NCBI RefSeq assembly: GCF_023746615.1
Contig: NZ_CP082275.1
Coordinates: 1,922,001-1,986,000 of the forward strand
Reading direction: 5' to 3'
From: Grimontia kaedaensis
GTDB taxonomy: Bacteria; Pseudomonadota; Gammaproteobacteria; Enterobacterales; Vibrionaceae
Length of the DNA stretch: 64,000 bases
The stretch's first letter is position 1, and each line of letters opens with the position of its first letter. Of the stretch, positions 17,481 through 25,642 are shown piece after piece. The translations under genes and the position numbers were made by a program. Below the pieces are notes generated by a model, which saw nothing but the letters and a program-made list of their open reading frames with translations, was not told the origin of the DNA and did no database searches.

Positions 17481-20400
17481 ATGTCTGACGAACAGATTCA
17501 GCGCACCAACCAGTTCCCGTTTTCAAAAAGTATCGTTGGTAAAGTCGGTCTCATCATGGCGATGATGACACTCTGTGCGATGCTCCTTTCGGTTTCTACA
17601 TATGTTATGCATGACAGTGCCAGCACAGATACCAACAATACCAGTCGACTGGAAATTCCAAGTGCCCTACTTTCGGTATCTATGCTTCGTTATGCTGGCG
17701 AAATGAACCGAAGCATGCTCAGCTATGCGCTGGGTGAAAGCGCCGCCTTAGAAAACTACTACCGCAACAAAAACCAGTTTGAAGTATCACTGAACGAGCT
17801 TAAAAAACTTCATGGTACAGAAACCAGCCACCTCAATAGTGTCGAATCAGTCTACGATAACTTTATCGATAAGATAGAAAACGATGTTATCGGGAAGTAT
17901 GACCCGAAGAGAGAAGTCTGGGCGCTAAATGAAAAACGCATAATCTCCGCCACATTGACCCCTGAACTGTTCGAATCTATCAGTCTTCTAGACAGCAGCA
18001 AAGACACTTCTGATTTGCTGACAAAGCAAGATACACAGCACTATATCTGGCTTATCCGCGACGAAGTCGATGACATGACCTCGGCGCTGTTATTTTATTT
18101 AAACGGTGAAGAAAACCAGAAAGACCGCTTTGATGCTAACGAGGCTTTCTTCCGAAACCACATCAATTACCTTAGAAAGAGCTCAACTGACAGTACAATC
18201 ATTGAGCAGCTTGATCTGATCAAACGTTTGGGGAAAGTACTTTCTAGTCGAATCAACCGTGTATTCGAACAATATGAACCTTCAAAAAAGCTGGATGCAA
18301 TTTCATCATTGAAGGCCATCAATGTTAATGAATACAAAACACTGGAGACATCTTTAACTGAGTTTTCCAGGGAAACCAGCTTCAGTGCGGCTAACTCCAT
18401 GGCAAACCTTCGGAACGTACTGAAAACAAACCAACTATCCTTTTTTGCCTTGTTTGCCATCATGACGGTTGTCAGTATCTTCGTAACCTATTACATCTAC
18501 AAAAAAGTAACGCAGCCCATAGCCCGGCTGGCAGACACCATGCGAAATCTTGCTGACGGGAACACTGAAATTCCGATTTTGTATAAAGATCGTCCTGATG
18601 AGGTTGGTCAAATTTCCCATGCGTTAAGTTCATTCCGCGACCACATCATCTCGCGTAATCAGGCGCGAGAGCAGCTTCTGTATCAAAAAGAGTTGGCTGA
18701 GACCGCATCAAAAGCCAAAGCACAATTCCTTGCCTCGATGAGCCATGAAATCCGTACCCCTATGAATGGCGTAATCGGTATGATTGATATCCTTTTGCGC
18801 TCAAAACTCGACACGTCTCAAATGAGTGTCGCCAACACAGTTAGGGAATCAGCGCTCTCATTGCTGTCTATCATTAATGACATACTCGACTTTTCCCGCA
18901 TAGAGGCTGGTAAAATGCGCATCGATAATGTCACTATTTCCCTCAGACATATCGCTGAACAGGTAATGGATAACCTAGCCACGGAAGCGGCAGAAAAAAA
19001 TGTATCCCTCACCCTGTTTGTATCTCCGGAAGTACCCTCTTCCCTACTCGGCGACCCTACGCGCATCAAGCAAATTCTGTTCAATATCATTGGTAATGGA
19101 ATAAAGTTCTCTGGCGGACAGCCTCATCGCGGTGAAGTGCAAGTCTGTATCAAAACGGAATCAACACTTGAAGGGGCCGCTAAAGTCTTTATCGAAATTC
19201 GTGATAATGGGATCGGCATTAGCAAAGACAAGCTGGAAGCCATTTTTCAGCCGTTCACACAGGCAGAGTACTCCACGACCCGTCGCTACGGTGGTTCTGG
19301 TCTTGGTCTCGCAATTAGCCGCAATATTGCTTCCCTGATGGGAGGCGCCATTTCAGCAACCAGTGAAGAGGGTATCGGCTCAACATTTATGGTGAGCTTC
19401 ACACTGCCCTGTTCTCAGGAAACGACTGTGCCGGATGAATGCAATATTGAACTGTTGAGACAGTCTGCCGAATCACTCAATAATGTTATCTGCATTAACT
19501 CTCTCGAAAATGGCGCGCTGAAAGTCAGTATTGATAATTATCTGCATTCGATGGATATTGCTGTTCAGAGCATCACGATTGAAATGCTGCACTTACAGAA
19601 GTTCGAGCAAGAAGATGTTAAATACGTCGTACTATGCCGCGATTACCTCAAAACGAAGCAATTGATGCCAGCTTTTGTGCCCCCCAAGGTAGATATTCGC
19701 TATCTGGAGCTGGACATGAATATGCCAGTTCGCCGTTATGGCGGAGTCGATGTGTTTGCCATTTTTTCGTCCCCACTAAAACTTGCCAGTTTACTGAGCG
19801 GCTTGCGAATCTGTGTAGGTCTCGAAAGCCCCGATTACCCTGTTATCGACACGCGCGGCAAAGAAGCCTTTATCGAGCGCGCGGAGGAAATGCAGGGAAC
19901 CATTCTGGTCGCTGAAGACAACGTGACAAACCAAACGGTTATCGAAAAACAGCTTACCTACCTTGGCTATCACGTGGTGATGACAGCAGATGGCCAAGAA
20001 GCACTTAGGGCATACAGAAACCAGGCCTTCACTTTGGTGCTAACCGATTGCCATATGCCTAACATGGATGGCTATGAGCTAACAAAAGCGATTCGTGAGC
20101 TCCAAAAAGAGCGCGCTGAATTTGTACCTATTGTTGCACTTACGGCCAATGCGTTAGTAGGAGAAGCAGAGCGCTGTATTGAAACCGGTATGAATGACTT
20201 TATCGCCAAGCCTGTGGAAATCGATGTTATTCAAAAGGTACTCTCAAAATGGTGTGCACAAAGCAAGCCTTTCGAAGAACCTAAAGAAGAACCACTAACG
20301 GCTGTAAACAGTGCGTCCAGTGCTGAAACATCAACAAAGCTTGAGGTGCCCGCGTCCCTTCCTGGCACAATAATCGAATTGGACCCAGAGGTACTGAAAA

Positions 20401-20741
20401 AGCTTTTCTGGGGCGACACGGAGACCTATGTGGAAGTGCTTGGGGAATTCATCAAACACTGCGAGCCAGAGTTGAACACCTTGGCAGACTTTCAGGCGCC
20501 CTATGATTTCACTGAAATAAAGATGCTCTCACATAAGCTGAAAACCTCTTCCCGAAGCATAGGGGCGATTGAGCTTTCAGACCTTTGCATGCAAATAGAA
20601 AAATCAGCAGAGACTGAAAATCAAGATACGGTTGGATTGATAGACGACCTCAGACCAGTTTTGAATGCCACCCTGGTCGCTGTGCATAGTAAGCATGCTG
20701 ATTTATTACAATCACTTGGAGAGCGCGCGGCAGAAAATTAA
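17481..20741 (+). CDS. Hybrid sensor histidine kinase (HAMP-HisKA-HATPase-REC-HPT)
   Basis: 1086 residues. Domains in order: membrane segment about 20-42; a helical periplasmic domain about 45-315; membrane segment about 318-338; HAMP about 340-395; HisKA with FLASMSHEIRTPMNGVIGM (His about 422); HATPase with DNGIGISKDK and GGSGLGLAISRNIASLMGG (to about 640); a degenerate receiver-like stretch about 650-790; a complete REC domain about 808-926 (EDN start, phosphoacceptor LTDCHMPNMDGY near 855, LTANAL, KPVE); and an HPT domain with LSHKLKTSSRSIG (His about 1017). This is the four-step BarA/TorS/ArcB phosphorelay layout. The output regulator is not next to it. The two following genes may be in the same operon. 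Confidence 0.9.
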   Translation: MSDEQIQRTNQFPFSKSIVGKVGLIMAMMTLCAMLLSVSTYVMHDSASTDTNNTSRLEIPSALLSVSMLRYAGEMNRSMLSYALGESAALENYYRNKNQFEVSLNELKKLHGTETSHLNSVESVYDNFIDKIENDVIGKYDPKREVWALNEKRIISATLTPELFESISLLDSSKDTSDLLTKQDTQHYIWLIRDEVDDMTSALLFYLNGEENQKDRFDANEAFFRNHINYLRKSSTDSTIIEQLDLIKRLGKVLSSRINRVFEQYEPSKKLDAISSLKAINVNEYKTLETSLTEFSRETSFSAANSMANLRNVLKTNQLSFFALFAIMTVVSIFVTYYIYKKVTQPIARLADTMRNLADGNTEIPILYKDRPDEVGQISHALSSFRDHIISRNQAREQLLYQKELAETASKAKAQFLASMSHEIRTPMNGVIGMIDILLRSKLDTSQMSVANTVRESALSLLSIINDILDFSRIEAGKMRIDNVTISLRHIAEQVMDNLATEAAEKNVSLTLFVSPEVPSSLLGDPTRIKQILFNIIGNGIKFSGGQPHRGEVQVCIKTESTLEGAAKVFIEIRDNGIGISKDKLEAIFQPFTQAEYSTTRRYGGSGLGLAISRNIASLMGGAISATSEEGIGSTFMVSFTLPCSQETTVPDECNIELLRQSAESLNNVICINSLENGALKVSIDNYLHSMDIAVQSITIEMLHLQKFEQEDVKYVVLCRDYLKTKQLMPAFVPPKVDIRYLELDMNMPVRRYGGVDVFAIFSSPLKLASLLSGLRICVGLESPDYPVIDTRGKEAFIERAEEMQGTILVAEDNVTNQTVIEKQLTYLGYHVVMTADGQEALRAYRNQAFTLVLTDCHMPNMDGYELTKAIRELQKERAEFVPIVALTANALVGEAERCIETGMNDFIAKPVEIDVIQKVLSKWCAQSKPFEEPKEEPLTAVNSASSAETSTKLEVPASLPGTIIELDPEVLKKLFWGDTETYVEVLGEFIKHCEPELNTLADFQAPYDFTEIKMLSHKLKTSSRSIGAIELSDLCMQIEKSAETENQDTVGLIDDLRPVLNATLVAVHSKHADLLQSLGERAAEN

Positions 20742-20824
20742 TACCGAGAGAGATTTCAGCAGAATGCGGGATTTAGTGCCACACTTGTAAAGATTCAATC
20801 AACATCAGAACGAGTGAGCCAGTC

Positions 20825-21514
20825 ATGAGAAAAACAAAAATCATTACTACTGAAGACATTCTGCTAAAACTTTGTCAGTCAGTTACCGCGGTACTTTCCA
20901 AAGCCACAGACTCCCAAGTCCATCATTCCGCGATGGTTCAGAAAATCACCAAAACCAGTTTAAAACCCGATTTTGGGTGTTTTGTCCTTTTCGACGGTGG
21001 GTTTTCAGGCTTGGTAGTCATTAACTTTGAGGCCAAAGCAGCGCTCGAAGTCTATCAAAAGTACATGTCCCACATGGGCATCCCGAAAGAAGAGCTGGCT
21101 ACCCTTCACACGTCAGACGAAGTTGCAGATGTACTCGGCGAGTTAATGAACCAGATTGTTGGTGACTTCACTGGCAAAGTGAAACGCTCGCTACAGACCA
21201 ATATCACGCAAAATCAGCCTAAAATGATGGCAATCAACAAGAACATTAATGTGACAGTGGACAGCAACATTGACCGTCCTCAAGCGCGTCGCGTCAGCTT
21301 TAGCACTGAAGGCAACAATATTTTCTATCTTGAGCTTTCTATGGAACGCACGGAGTTCATCCAATTGGAAGAGTTTGAAGAAGGTGATGAAATCAATCCC
21401 GATGAGATTCTGGAAGAAGAGGTATCCAAGAGCTTAGAAAGCAAAGATAAGAAAAAAGGCCGCTCCAAGAAAGCCGCAGAAGCAGACTCTTTAATGGATG
21501 ACCTTGGCATCTAA
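20825..21514 (+). CDS. DUF3334 (CheX-like) family protein
   Basis: 229 residues, with a CheX/CheC-like core: FGCFVLFDGGFSGLVVINFEAKAA, then TSDEVADVLGELMNQIVGDFTGKVKRSL, the helix that carries the E..N phosphatase-type residues (ELMNQIVG) in CheX proteins. A charged tail (EEEVSKSLESKDKKKGRSKK) follows. I recognise it as the Vibrionaceae DUF3334 family. It sits 83 bases after the hybrid kinase, so a role in dephosphorylating or modulating the kinase's receiver is a fair inference but not shown. Confidence 0.7.
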   Translation: MRKTKIITTEDILLKLCQSVTAVLSKATDSQVHHSAMVQKITKTSLKPDFGCFVLFDGGFSGLVVINFEAKAALEVYQKYMSHMGIPKEELATLHTSDEVADVLGELMNQIVGDFTGKVKRSLQTNITQNQPKMMAINKNINVTVDSNIDRPQARRVSFSTEGNNIFYLELSMERTEFIQLEEFEEGDEINPDEILEEEVSKSLESKDKKKGRSKKAAEADSLMDDLGI

Positions 21515-21582
21515 TCCACTTCCTAAATCCCAATGGCGGCACACTGCCGCCATGAAAACAATTATTAGCCAGAGAGAATACT

Positions 21583-22047
21583 GTGGACGTCGTCGACTCG
21601 TGGATGAAGAAAATTCAAAATTGGTACGAAGACACTGAACACCGAAACGTTGAATCACTCGCTACCATCGTCTCGCAAACCCCCGCTATGATATTCGACT
21701 CACCGATTGACCTGAAACGCAGTGACGCGATTGCTTATTTCGTTGATGGCTGCACTAAACTGCAGCGGCACTATCAGTTTGAGGGAAAAGCAGAGGAAGC
21801 ATTTAGCTATTTGCAGTTTTGCTACGCAAAACTTCAGGCTTTGGCTTCGCGGTCTGACATGGACCCCGATATTAAGCGTTGGAGTCTTAAGAAGCTTGAT
21901 ATGTTGATTGTGTCCATGATGGAGTTCTGCCAACAACAGAAAGACGCAGCGTGGCAGAGGGAGAGCGAACAATTAGTCGAACTTCATGTGACCTTTATGA
22001 TGGGTCAGAACGACCTGAATTTACGCGTACTTTCTGGCCCCTACTAA
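21583..22047 (+). CDS. Unrecognised 154-residue protein downstream of DUF3334 gene
   Basis: Soluble, helical, rich in Glu/Gln and Met; no motif that I recognise. It begins with GTG at 21,583 after AGAGAGA; an in-frame ATG at 21,604 is an alternative start. It follows DUF3334 by 68 bases, with a short hairpin (ATGGCGG/CCGCCAT, 21,532-21,553, no T tract) in between, and is closed by a terminator-like hairpin. It is likely the third gene of the kinase operon. Confidence 0.6.
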   Translation: MDVVDSWMKKIQNWYEDTEHRNVESLATIVSQTPAMIFDSPIDLKRSDAIAYFVDGCTKLQRHYQFEGKAEEAFSYLQFCYAKLQALASRSDMDPDIKRWSLKKLDMLIVSMMEFCQQQKDAAWQRESEQLVELHVTFMMGQNDLNLRVLSGPY

Positions 22048-22052
22048 ACGTC

Positions 22053-22080
22053 AAAAGCCGCCCCTAGGTCGGCTTTGTCT
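22053..22080 (+). terminator. Probable terminator after the 154-aa gene
   Basis: AAAGCCG (22,054-22,060) pairs with CGGCTTT (22,070-22,076) followed by a broken T tract. It also lies just past the fruA remnant on the other strand. Confidence 0.5.
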
Positions 22081-22094
22081 TGCAAAGACTTCGT

Positions 22095-22334
22095 CTATGC
22101 TTGCTTAGCAATAGCTTGCTTTTCCTCGCTTTGCTTCAATGCTGCATACATAGACCCTGTCGCCAAGGTACCTGCCGCAATTGCGCACCAATAAACATAG
22201 ACAATGCACAAATCAATGAACCATACACCATACTTCCGGGAACGACACACATGGGGTCACGAGCTGCGAAAGGAATCGCCCCCTCAGAGATTAAACACAG
22301 TCCAAGTACAATTGGGCAAGATGACTGGTTTCAT
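22095..22334 (-). pseudogene. fruA: Remnant of fructose PTS EIIBC gene (fruA), internally deleted and frameshifted
   Basis: Starting 18 bases after the fruK stop, the minus strand has ATG plus a few codons (MKPVIL) and then, in another frame, a stretch that is clearly the C-terminal end of a fructose permease EIIC: IVLGLCLISEGAIPFAARDP, followed by MVYGSL..ALSMFIGAQL, then after another frame change AIAAGTLATGSMYAALKQ and a stop at 22,095. The conserved APHGG loop between GAQL and AIAAG is missing. The whole EIIB part and most EIIC helices (roughly 1.5 kb) are gone. No intact product is possible. The position after fruK matches the normal fruBKA order. Confidence 0.85.
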
Positions 22335-22352
22335 CTTTTTACACCTATCTGT

Positions 22353-23300
22353 TTAGTCATTTTTAATCAGCTTCACGGTAACTTGGCGTTGAAACGCCTC
22401 TACTTGCGTAATGTCTTCAACACCAACATTGACTTGTGTAACCGCCAATGCAGACAGCGCGGTAGCAAAACTCAGAGAGGTTTCACGATCCCACTGGTTC
22501 AATTGTGCCCAGCACATCCCAGCCACCAGCGTGTCGCCAGCACCAACTGTGCTGACTACTTTGATTTTTGGCGGCTTACTGGCAAACCAAACGCCATCTT
22601 TCAGCCACAGCACACCTTCTGAGCCACGGGAAATCACTACATTATTGATACCTGTCTGACCCAGAGTGTTACCCGTTTCAAGAAGTTCAGATTCCTTGGA
22701 AAGATGTCTACCCGCCCAATGCGAGAGCTCTTCATCGTTCGGCTTAACCAGCCAAGGAGAGGCTTTCAAACCAGCAGCCAGTGCGGCGTTGCTGCTGTCG
22801 AAAAATACTTTTTTGCCTTGCTCCCGAAGCACGGTAATCCAAGAAGTGAGTTTTTCCGTTGAAATACCTGAAGGTAAGCTTCCGGCAATCACGAATACGT
22901 CGTGAGTCTCTGCCAATGTGTGAAGTACTCTTTCAAGCTTTTGAACAGCATCTTCAGATACTGCGATACCGGGGAAATTTAGATCAGTGACGCGACCTGG
23001 CTCTTCCACCAGTTTGACGTTTGTGCGTGAGGCACCTGCTACACGAATGAAGGCGTCATGAATATTTTTTTGTTCGAAAAGGTGCTTGAAAGGCACCTGA
23101 TTTTCATCACCCAAAAAGCCGGTTACTGTCACTTCTGCACCCAATTCAGCGAGCACCTTTGCAACGTTAATCCCCTTGCCGCCCGGATTAAGGTTCGAAG
23201 ACTGAATAAGGTTGACGGCACCTGCTTTGAGCTCTGCTATGCCGCCCGTCATATCCAGCGCAGGATTGAGCGTAACAGTTACTACACGAAAGTTGGTCAT
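22353..23300 (-). CDS. fruK: 1-phosphofructokinase
   Basis: 315 residues, PfkB/ribokinase fold, full length. VTLNPALDMTGGI at the start, NPGGKGINVAKVLAELGA, VTGFLGDEN, and the C-terminal anion hole and catalytic base STVGAGDTLVAGM (Asp in GAGD) are intact. It would convert fructose-1-P to fructose-1,6-bisphosphate. It is the only intact member of the fru locus here: both fruB upstream and fruA downstream are remnants, and the normal operon promoter between cra and fruB has been deleted, so expression and use are doubtful. Confidence 0.92.
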   Translation of the reverse strand: MTNFRVVTVTLNPALDMTGGIAELKAGAVNLIQSSNLNPGGKGINVAKVLAELGAEVTVTGFLGDENQVPFKHLFEQKNIHDAFIRVAGASRTNVKLVEEPGRVTDLNFPGIAVSEDAVQKLERVLHTLAETHDVFVIAGSLPSGISTEKLTSWITVLREQGKKVFFDSSNAALAAGLKASPWLVKPNDEELSHWAGRHLSKESELLETGNTLGQTGINNVVISRGSEGVLWLKDGVWFASKPPKIKVVSTVGAGDTLVAGMCWAQLNQWDRETSLSFATALSALAVTQVNVGVEDITQVEAFQRQVTVKLIKND

Positions 23301-23303
23301 GGT

Positions 23304-23463
23304 TTACCCCTCCTCCTGATCGGCTTCAATGGCTTGACCGATAGCATCAAATGGCGACTTGGGCATCAGCACCGTCAGCGGTAAATTCCAGTTCATGGCC
23401 TTGCTTGACACCCAAAGAAATCATCTTCATTAGGCTCTTGGCATGACGACCGCTTGCATATTC
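23304..23463 (-). pseudogene. fruB: Remnant of fruB (C-terminal HPr-like domain), frameshifted
   Basis: The minus strand carries SGRHAKSLMKMISLGVKQGH, then ELEFTADGADAQVAI, the end of the FruB HPr-like domain, then a frameshift, then DAIGQAIEADQEEG and a TAA at 23,304, four bases before the fruK ATG. The N-terminal EIIA and the HPr His region are missing. Homology stops at about 23,463, exactly where the opposite-strand cra homology begins. Confidence 0.85.
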
Positions 23464-23727
23464 TGGCGTCATGACCAAAGCCATACTTACAACATCATGC
23501 GCGTTGTTTGAAGGTGTCCTCGATACCATTCTGGAAGAACCAGAGATTAGCGAGCAAGAGAAGTCTGCCACGTTTTGTGACAATCGCATGCTGGACATCA
23601 TTCCAATGAAAGTACAGTCGCTGCAACAGCAGAATTGATCAGTGAGCATTCACTGGACCTCACTCTAAATGCCATTGCAGGAAGGTATCAAACTGGTGTT
23701 GAGGTGGTACCGAAAAAGCCTAAGTAG
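23464..23727 (+). pseudogene. cra: Remnant of cra/fruR, C-terminal end only, frameshifted
   Basis: On the plus strand the frame SGVMTKAILTTSCALFEGVL, then SATFCDNRMLDIIPMKVQSL, matches the C-terminal part of Vibrio-type Cra (the ATFGDNRLLDFLPIKVNSL region). After QQQ a one-base shift restores ELISEHSLDLTLNAIAGRYQ and VEVVPKKPK with a TAG at 23,725. The DNA-binding N-terminus and most of the sensor domain are gone. Divergent cra-fruBKA is the usual arrangement in Vibrio, so one deletion has removed the cra 5' part, the shared promoter and the fruB 5' part. Confidence 0.82.
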
Positions 23728-23743
23728 CCGGTTTGAAGTATTA

Positions 23744-23770
23744 AAAAGAGGAGCATCAGCTCCTCTTTTG
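23744..23770 (+). terminator. Intrinsic terminator after cra remnant
   Basis: GAGGAGC, loop ATCA, GCTCCTC, then TTTTG. Its orientation supports a former plus-strand gene (cra) ending here. Confidence 0.88.
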
Positions 23771-24000
23771 CTATTCGTATATCGCTGATCACTTCGCGAT
23801 ATTGAAGAACGCTCCATCTTTACAAGTAAAGGTGTAGTATAGAACGGAGAATCAGATATTTCTCCAAATTATCATATCGTTAACATCAAAAAAGCGGCCT
23901 TTTTGGCGATAACCTATACAAAATAAATAGTACATCCAAACAGACACTTAAAAAGAGTTTTGGAGGGACTTTTCAAAGAAAAAAGGGGATTTCGCTCCTA
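23771..24000. other. Host/prophage junction region
   Basis: 230 AT-rich bases with no gene, between the host cra terminator and the last prophage late gene. The prophage left end must be here, but without the other end I cannot locate the attachment core. No tRNA gene is present. Confidence 0.5.
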
Positions 24001-25011
24001 TTATTCTCCGTTTTCATCCTGTTTTTGCACCAAACTCAATTCCGTCACGAACCCGTCACCTGACAGGCGATGCATCACCTTTTCCGCCACCCATTCCCCA
24101 TTGAGGCCCTCTCGAAACCCCATCAGGTTGATCCCCTGCTCGGCCGCAAGCGTTGGCATCCCGGGTAAGGTTAACGCAACCTGGCGTTCCCCACGTTGAA
24201 ACGCGGCCAGTTGTGACTGGGCAGCTGCTTTGGCTTCTTCTTCATTGGGGAAAAGCGTGCGGATAGCATACGAGGGCTTCCCATCCCCTGCCTTTACCCG
24301 TTTGTCTTTTGCCTCCGCCTTCACCGAATAACGTGCAGAGACACTCTGGTATCGCTCCCGCTCTGTCATCCGATACTGCCAGGTCATAACGTCACGCTTG
24401 GACAACGTGGTGCTGGGTAGCACTAACCCGCTTGCAGCTTTCACCTGCCCGCGCTTGACGAGGACCAGATGCCCGTTCACCGGTTTGGTAACCGCATCAA
24501 GTTTACGGCTGAGACGGGTCAGCAGCTGCAAGTCACTCTCATTGCTCTGGTGAATAACGTCATAGCCGACTGCGTCATAGTCCTGACCCAGAACCGGGGT
24601 GAGCCCATGTTCGCCGGCAATCGTTTCAAGAAGGGATTTCAGGAGGTACTTCGGAGAAGGGTTACCCTGCTGTTGCCAGGTGCGCGTCTTGGGCGCCTTC
24701 AGTTCCTGGTTCATGTCGGCAGCTTTGCCCTGCACCACCATCACACTGGGTGGCCCCTGACACTCGACTTCATCAATCACGAAACGCCCAAGCGGGATGA
24801 GCCCCGTTTCCTGATACCCCAGAGATACCGATAACGTGCCTCCTATCGGCGGCAGCGCGAGGTTCTCACCCCGATCATCGAGCGTCACCGTCACACTGTC
24901 AGAGGCGATACCGGCTTGGTCTTGGACGGACATACTCAGAAGCCTCCCCTCCAACCTGGGGGTAATATCCCTGCCGTTCAGGCTAAGCCGATATGTTGGC
25001 GTCAATCCCAC
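24001..25011 (-). CDS. Late control / baseplate hub protein GpD
   Basis: 336 residues of the P2 gpD (phage late control D) family, which forms the hub to which the spike attaches, like T4 gp27. Typical features: start TPTYRLSLNGRDIT, SVTVTLDDRGENLALPP, LGRFVIDEVECQGPP, and the C-terminal QRGERQVALTLPGMP-type block. It overlaps the X gene by 10 bases. Last gene of the late operon; in P2, gpD ends the F operon in the same way. Confidence 0.9.
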   Translation of the reverse strand: MGLTPTYRLSLNGRDITPRLEGRLLSMSVQDQAGIASDSVTVTLDDRGENLALPPIGGTLSVSLGYQETGLIPLGRFVIDEVECQGPPSVMVVQGKAADMNQELKAPKTRTWQQQGNPSPKYLLKSLLETIAGEHGLTPVLGQDYDAVGYDVIHQSNESDLQLLTRLSRKLDAVTKPVNGHLVLVKRGQVKAASGLVLPSTTLSKRDVMTWQYRMTERERYQSVSARYSVKAEAKDKRVKAGDGKPSYAIRTLFPNEEEAKAAAQSQLAAFQRGERQVALTLPGMPTLAAEQGINLMGFREGLNGEWVAEKVMHRLSGDGFVTELSLVQKQDENGE

Positions 25012-25205
25012 AGGGACACCGTCCTCGGGCGAACGGGCTCAGGCGGCGCGGGGAGTACCAACACCTTGCCGGCGGGAAGAACAGGCCCCATGTCGGCGAG
25101 TCCCGGATTGGCCTCAAGGACACGTTCGACCGCACCTGGTTGATGCCCATAATGACGCCACACGAGCTCATCCAAGACATCGCCCTGGGAGGTCACGATA
25201 TTCAT
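25002..25205 (-). CDS. Tail protein X (LysM-like)
   Basis: 67 residues, P2 gpX family. A single LysM-like fold: SQGDVLDELVWRHYG, VLEANPGLADMGPVLPAGKVLVLP. Involved in tail assembly, possibly binding peptidoglycan. Overlaps both neighbours by a few bases. Confidence 0.9.
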   Translation of the reverse strand: MNIVTSQGDVLDELVWRHYGHQPGAVERVLEANPGLADMGPVLPAGKVLVLPAPPEPVRPRTVSLWD

Positions 25206-25642
25206 ACCACTCCCCTTGCCTGTGGCAGGTGGGTCATGACCAGATCATTCACTCCCTGCTCACGCGCCGCTTCTTCCTTGCGAAGGCTCAGGACAAAACG
25301 GATCTTGCTGGCGGTACCGTCACGGGCAAAGGTGCGCTGCGTTTCGCTGATACGTTCAATGACCCACCGGCCCAGCACGTAACCCGAACCCTCTACCAAC
25401 ATCAAAGGCTCGCCTTTGTCGGCTTCCCTTCGCATCGCCGTTAACTGGCCGAGACCGCCGCGGTAGTGCGGGTACAAGACCCCTTCCAAGGTCAGCGTGT
25501 CATCGCCGGGTCCCACAAACTGCAGCGAGGGCAACACGCCCAGACGTTCATGCTTTTTCCACCGGTACCCAGTGTCTCTCGATGCCATCTCATACGCAGC
25601 CGTGTCCACACTGAAGCGATAGCGGCCCAACATCATCATCAT
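25202..25642 (-). CDS. Tail protein GpU
   Basis: 146 residues, P2 gpU family (tail-tip or tail completion). LGRYRFSVDTAAYEMASRDTGYRWKKHERLG and LQFVGPGDDTLTLEGVLYPHYRGGLGQL are typical of the family. Four consecutive Met codons at the start make the exact first residue uncertain. Confidence 0.9.
   Translation of the reverse strand: MMMMLGRYRFSVDTAAYEMASRDTGYRWKKHERLGVLPSLQFVGPGDDTLTLEGVLYPHYRGGLGQLTAMRREADKGEPLMLVEGSGYVLGRWVIERISETQRTFARDGTASKIRFVLSLRKEEAAREQGVNDLVMTHLPQARGVV

Noticed and set aside
22080..22622. Plus-strand open frame over the fruA remnant and fruK end
   Set aside because: It lies antisense to fruK and the fruA remnant, which have clear family motifs; the plus-strand translation has none.
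23347..23649. Minus-strand open frame of 100 codons
   Set aside because: Only its end has meaning (FruB HPr part); the rest is antisense to the cra remnant.
23771..24000. tRNA gene as prophage attachment site
   Set aside because: No cloverleaf could be drawn in this region.
24836..25444. Plus-strand open frame opposite gpD, gpX and gpU
   Set aside because: Antisense to three well-recognised tail genes; a shadow of GC-rich coding sequence.
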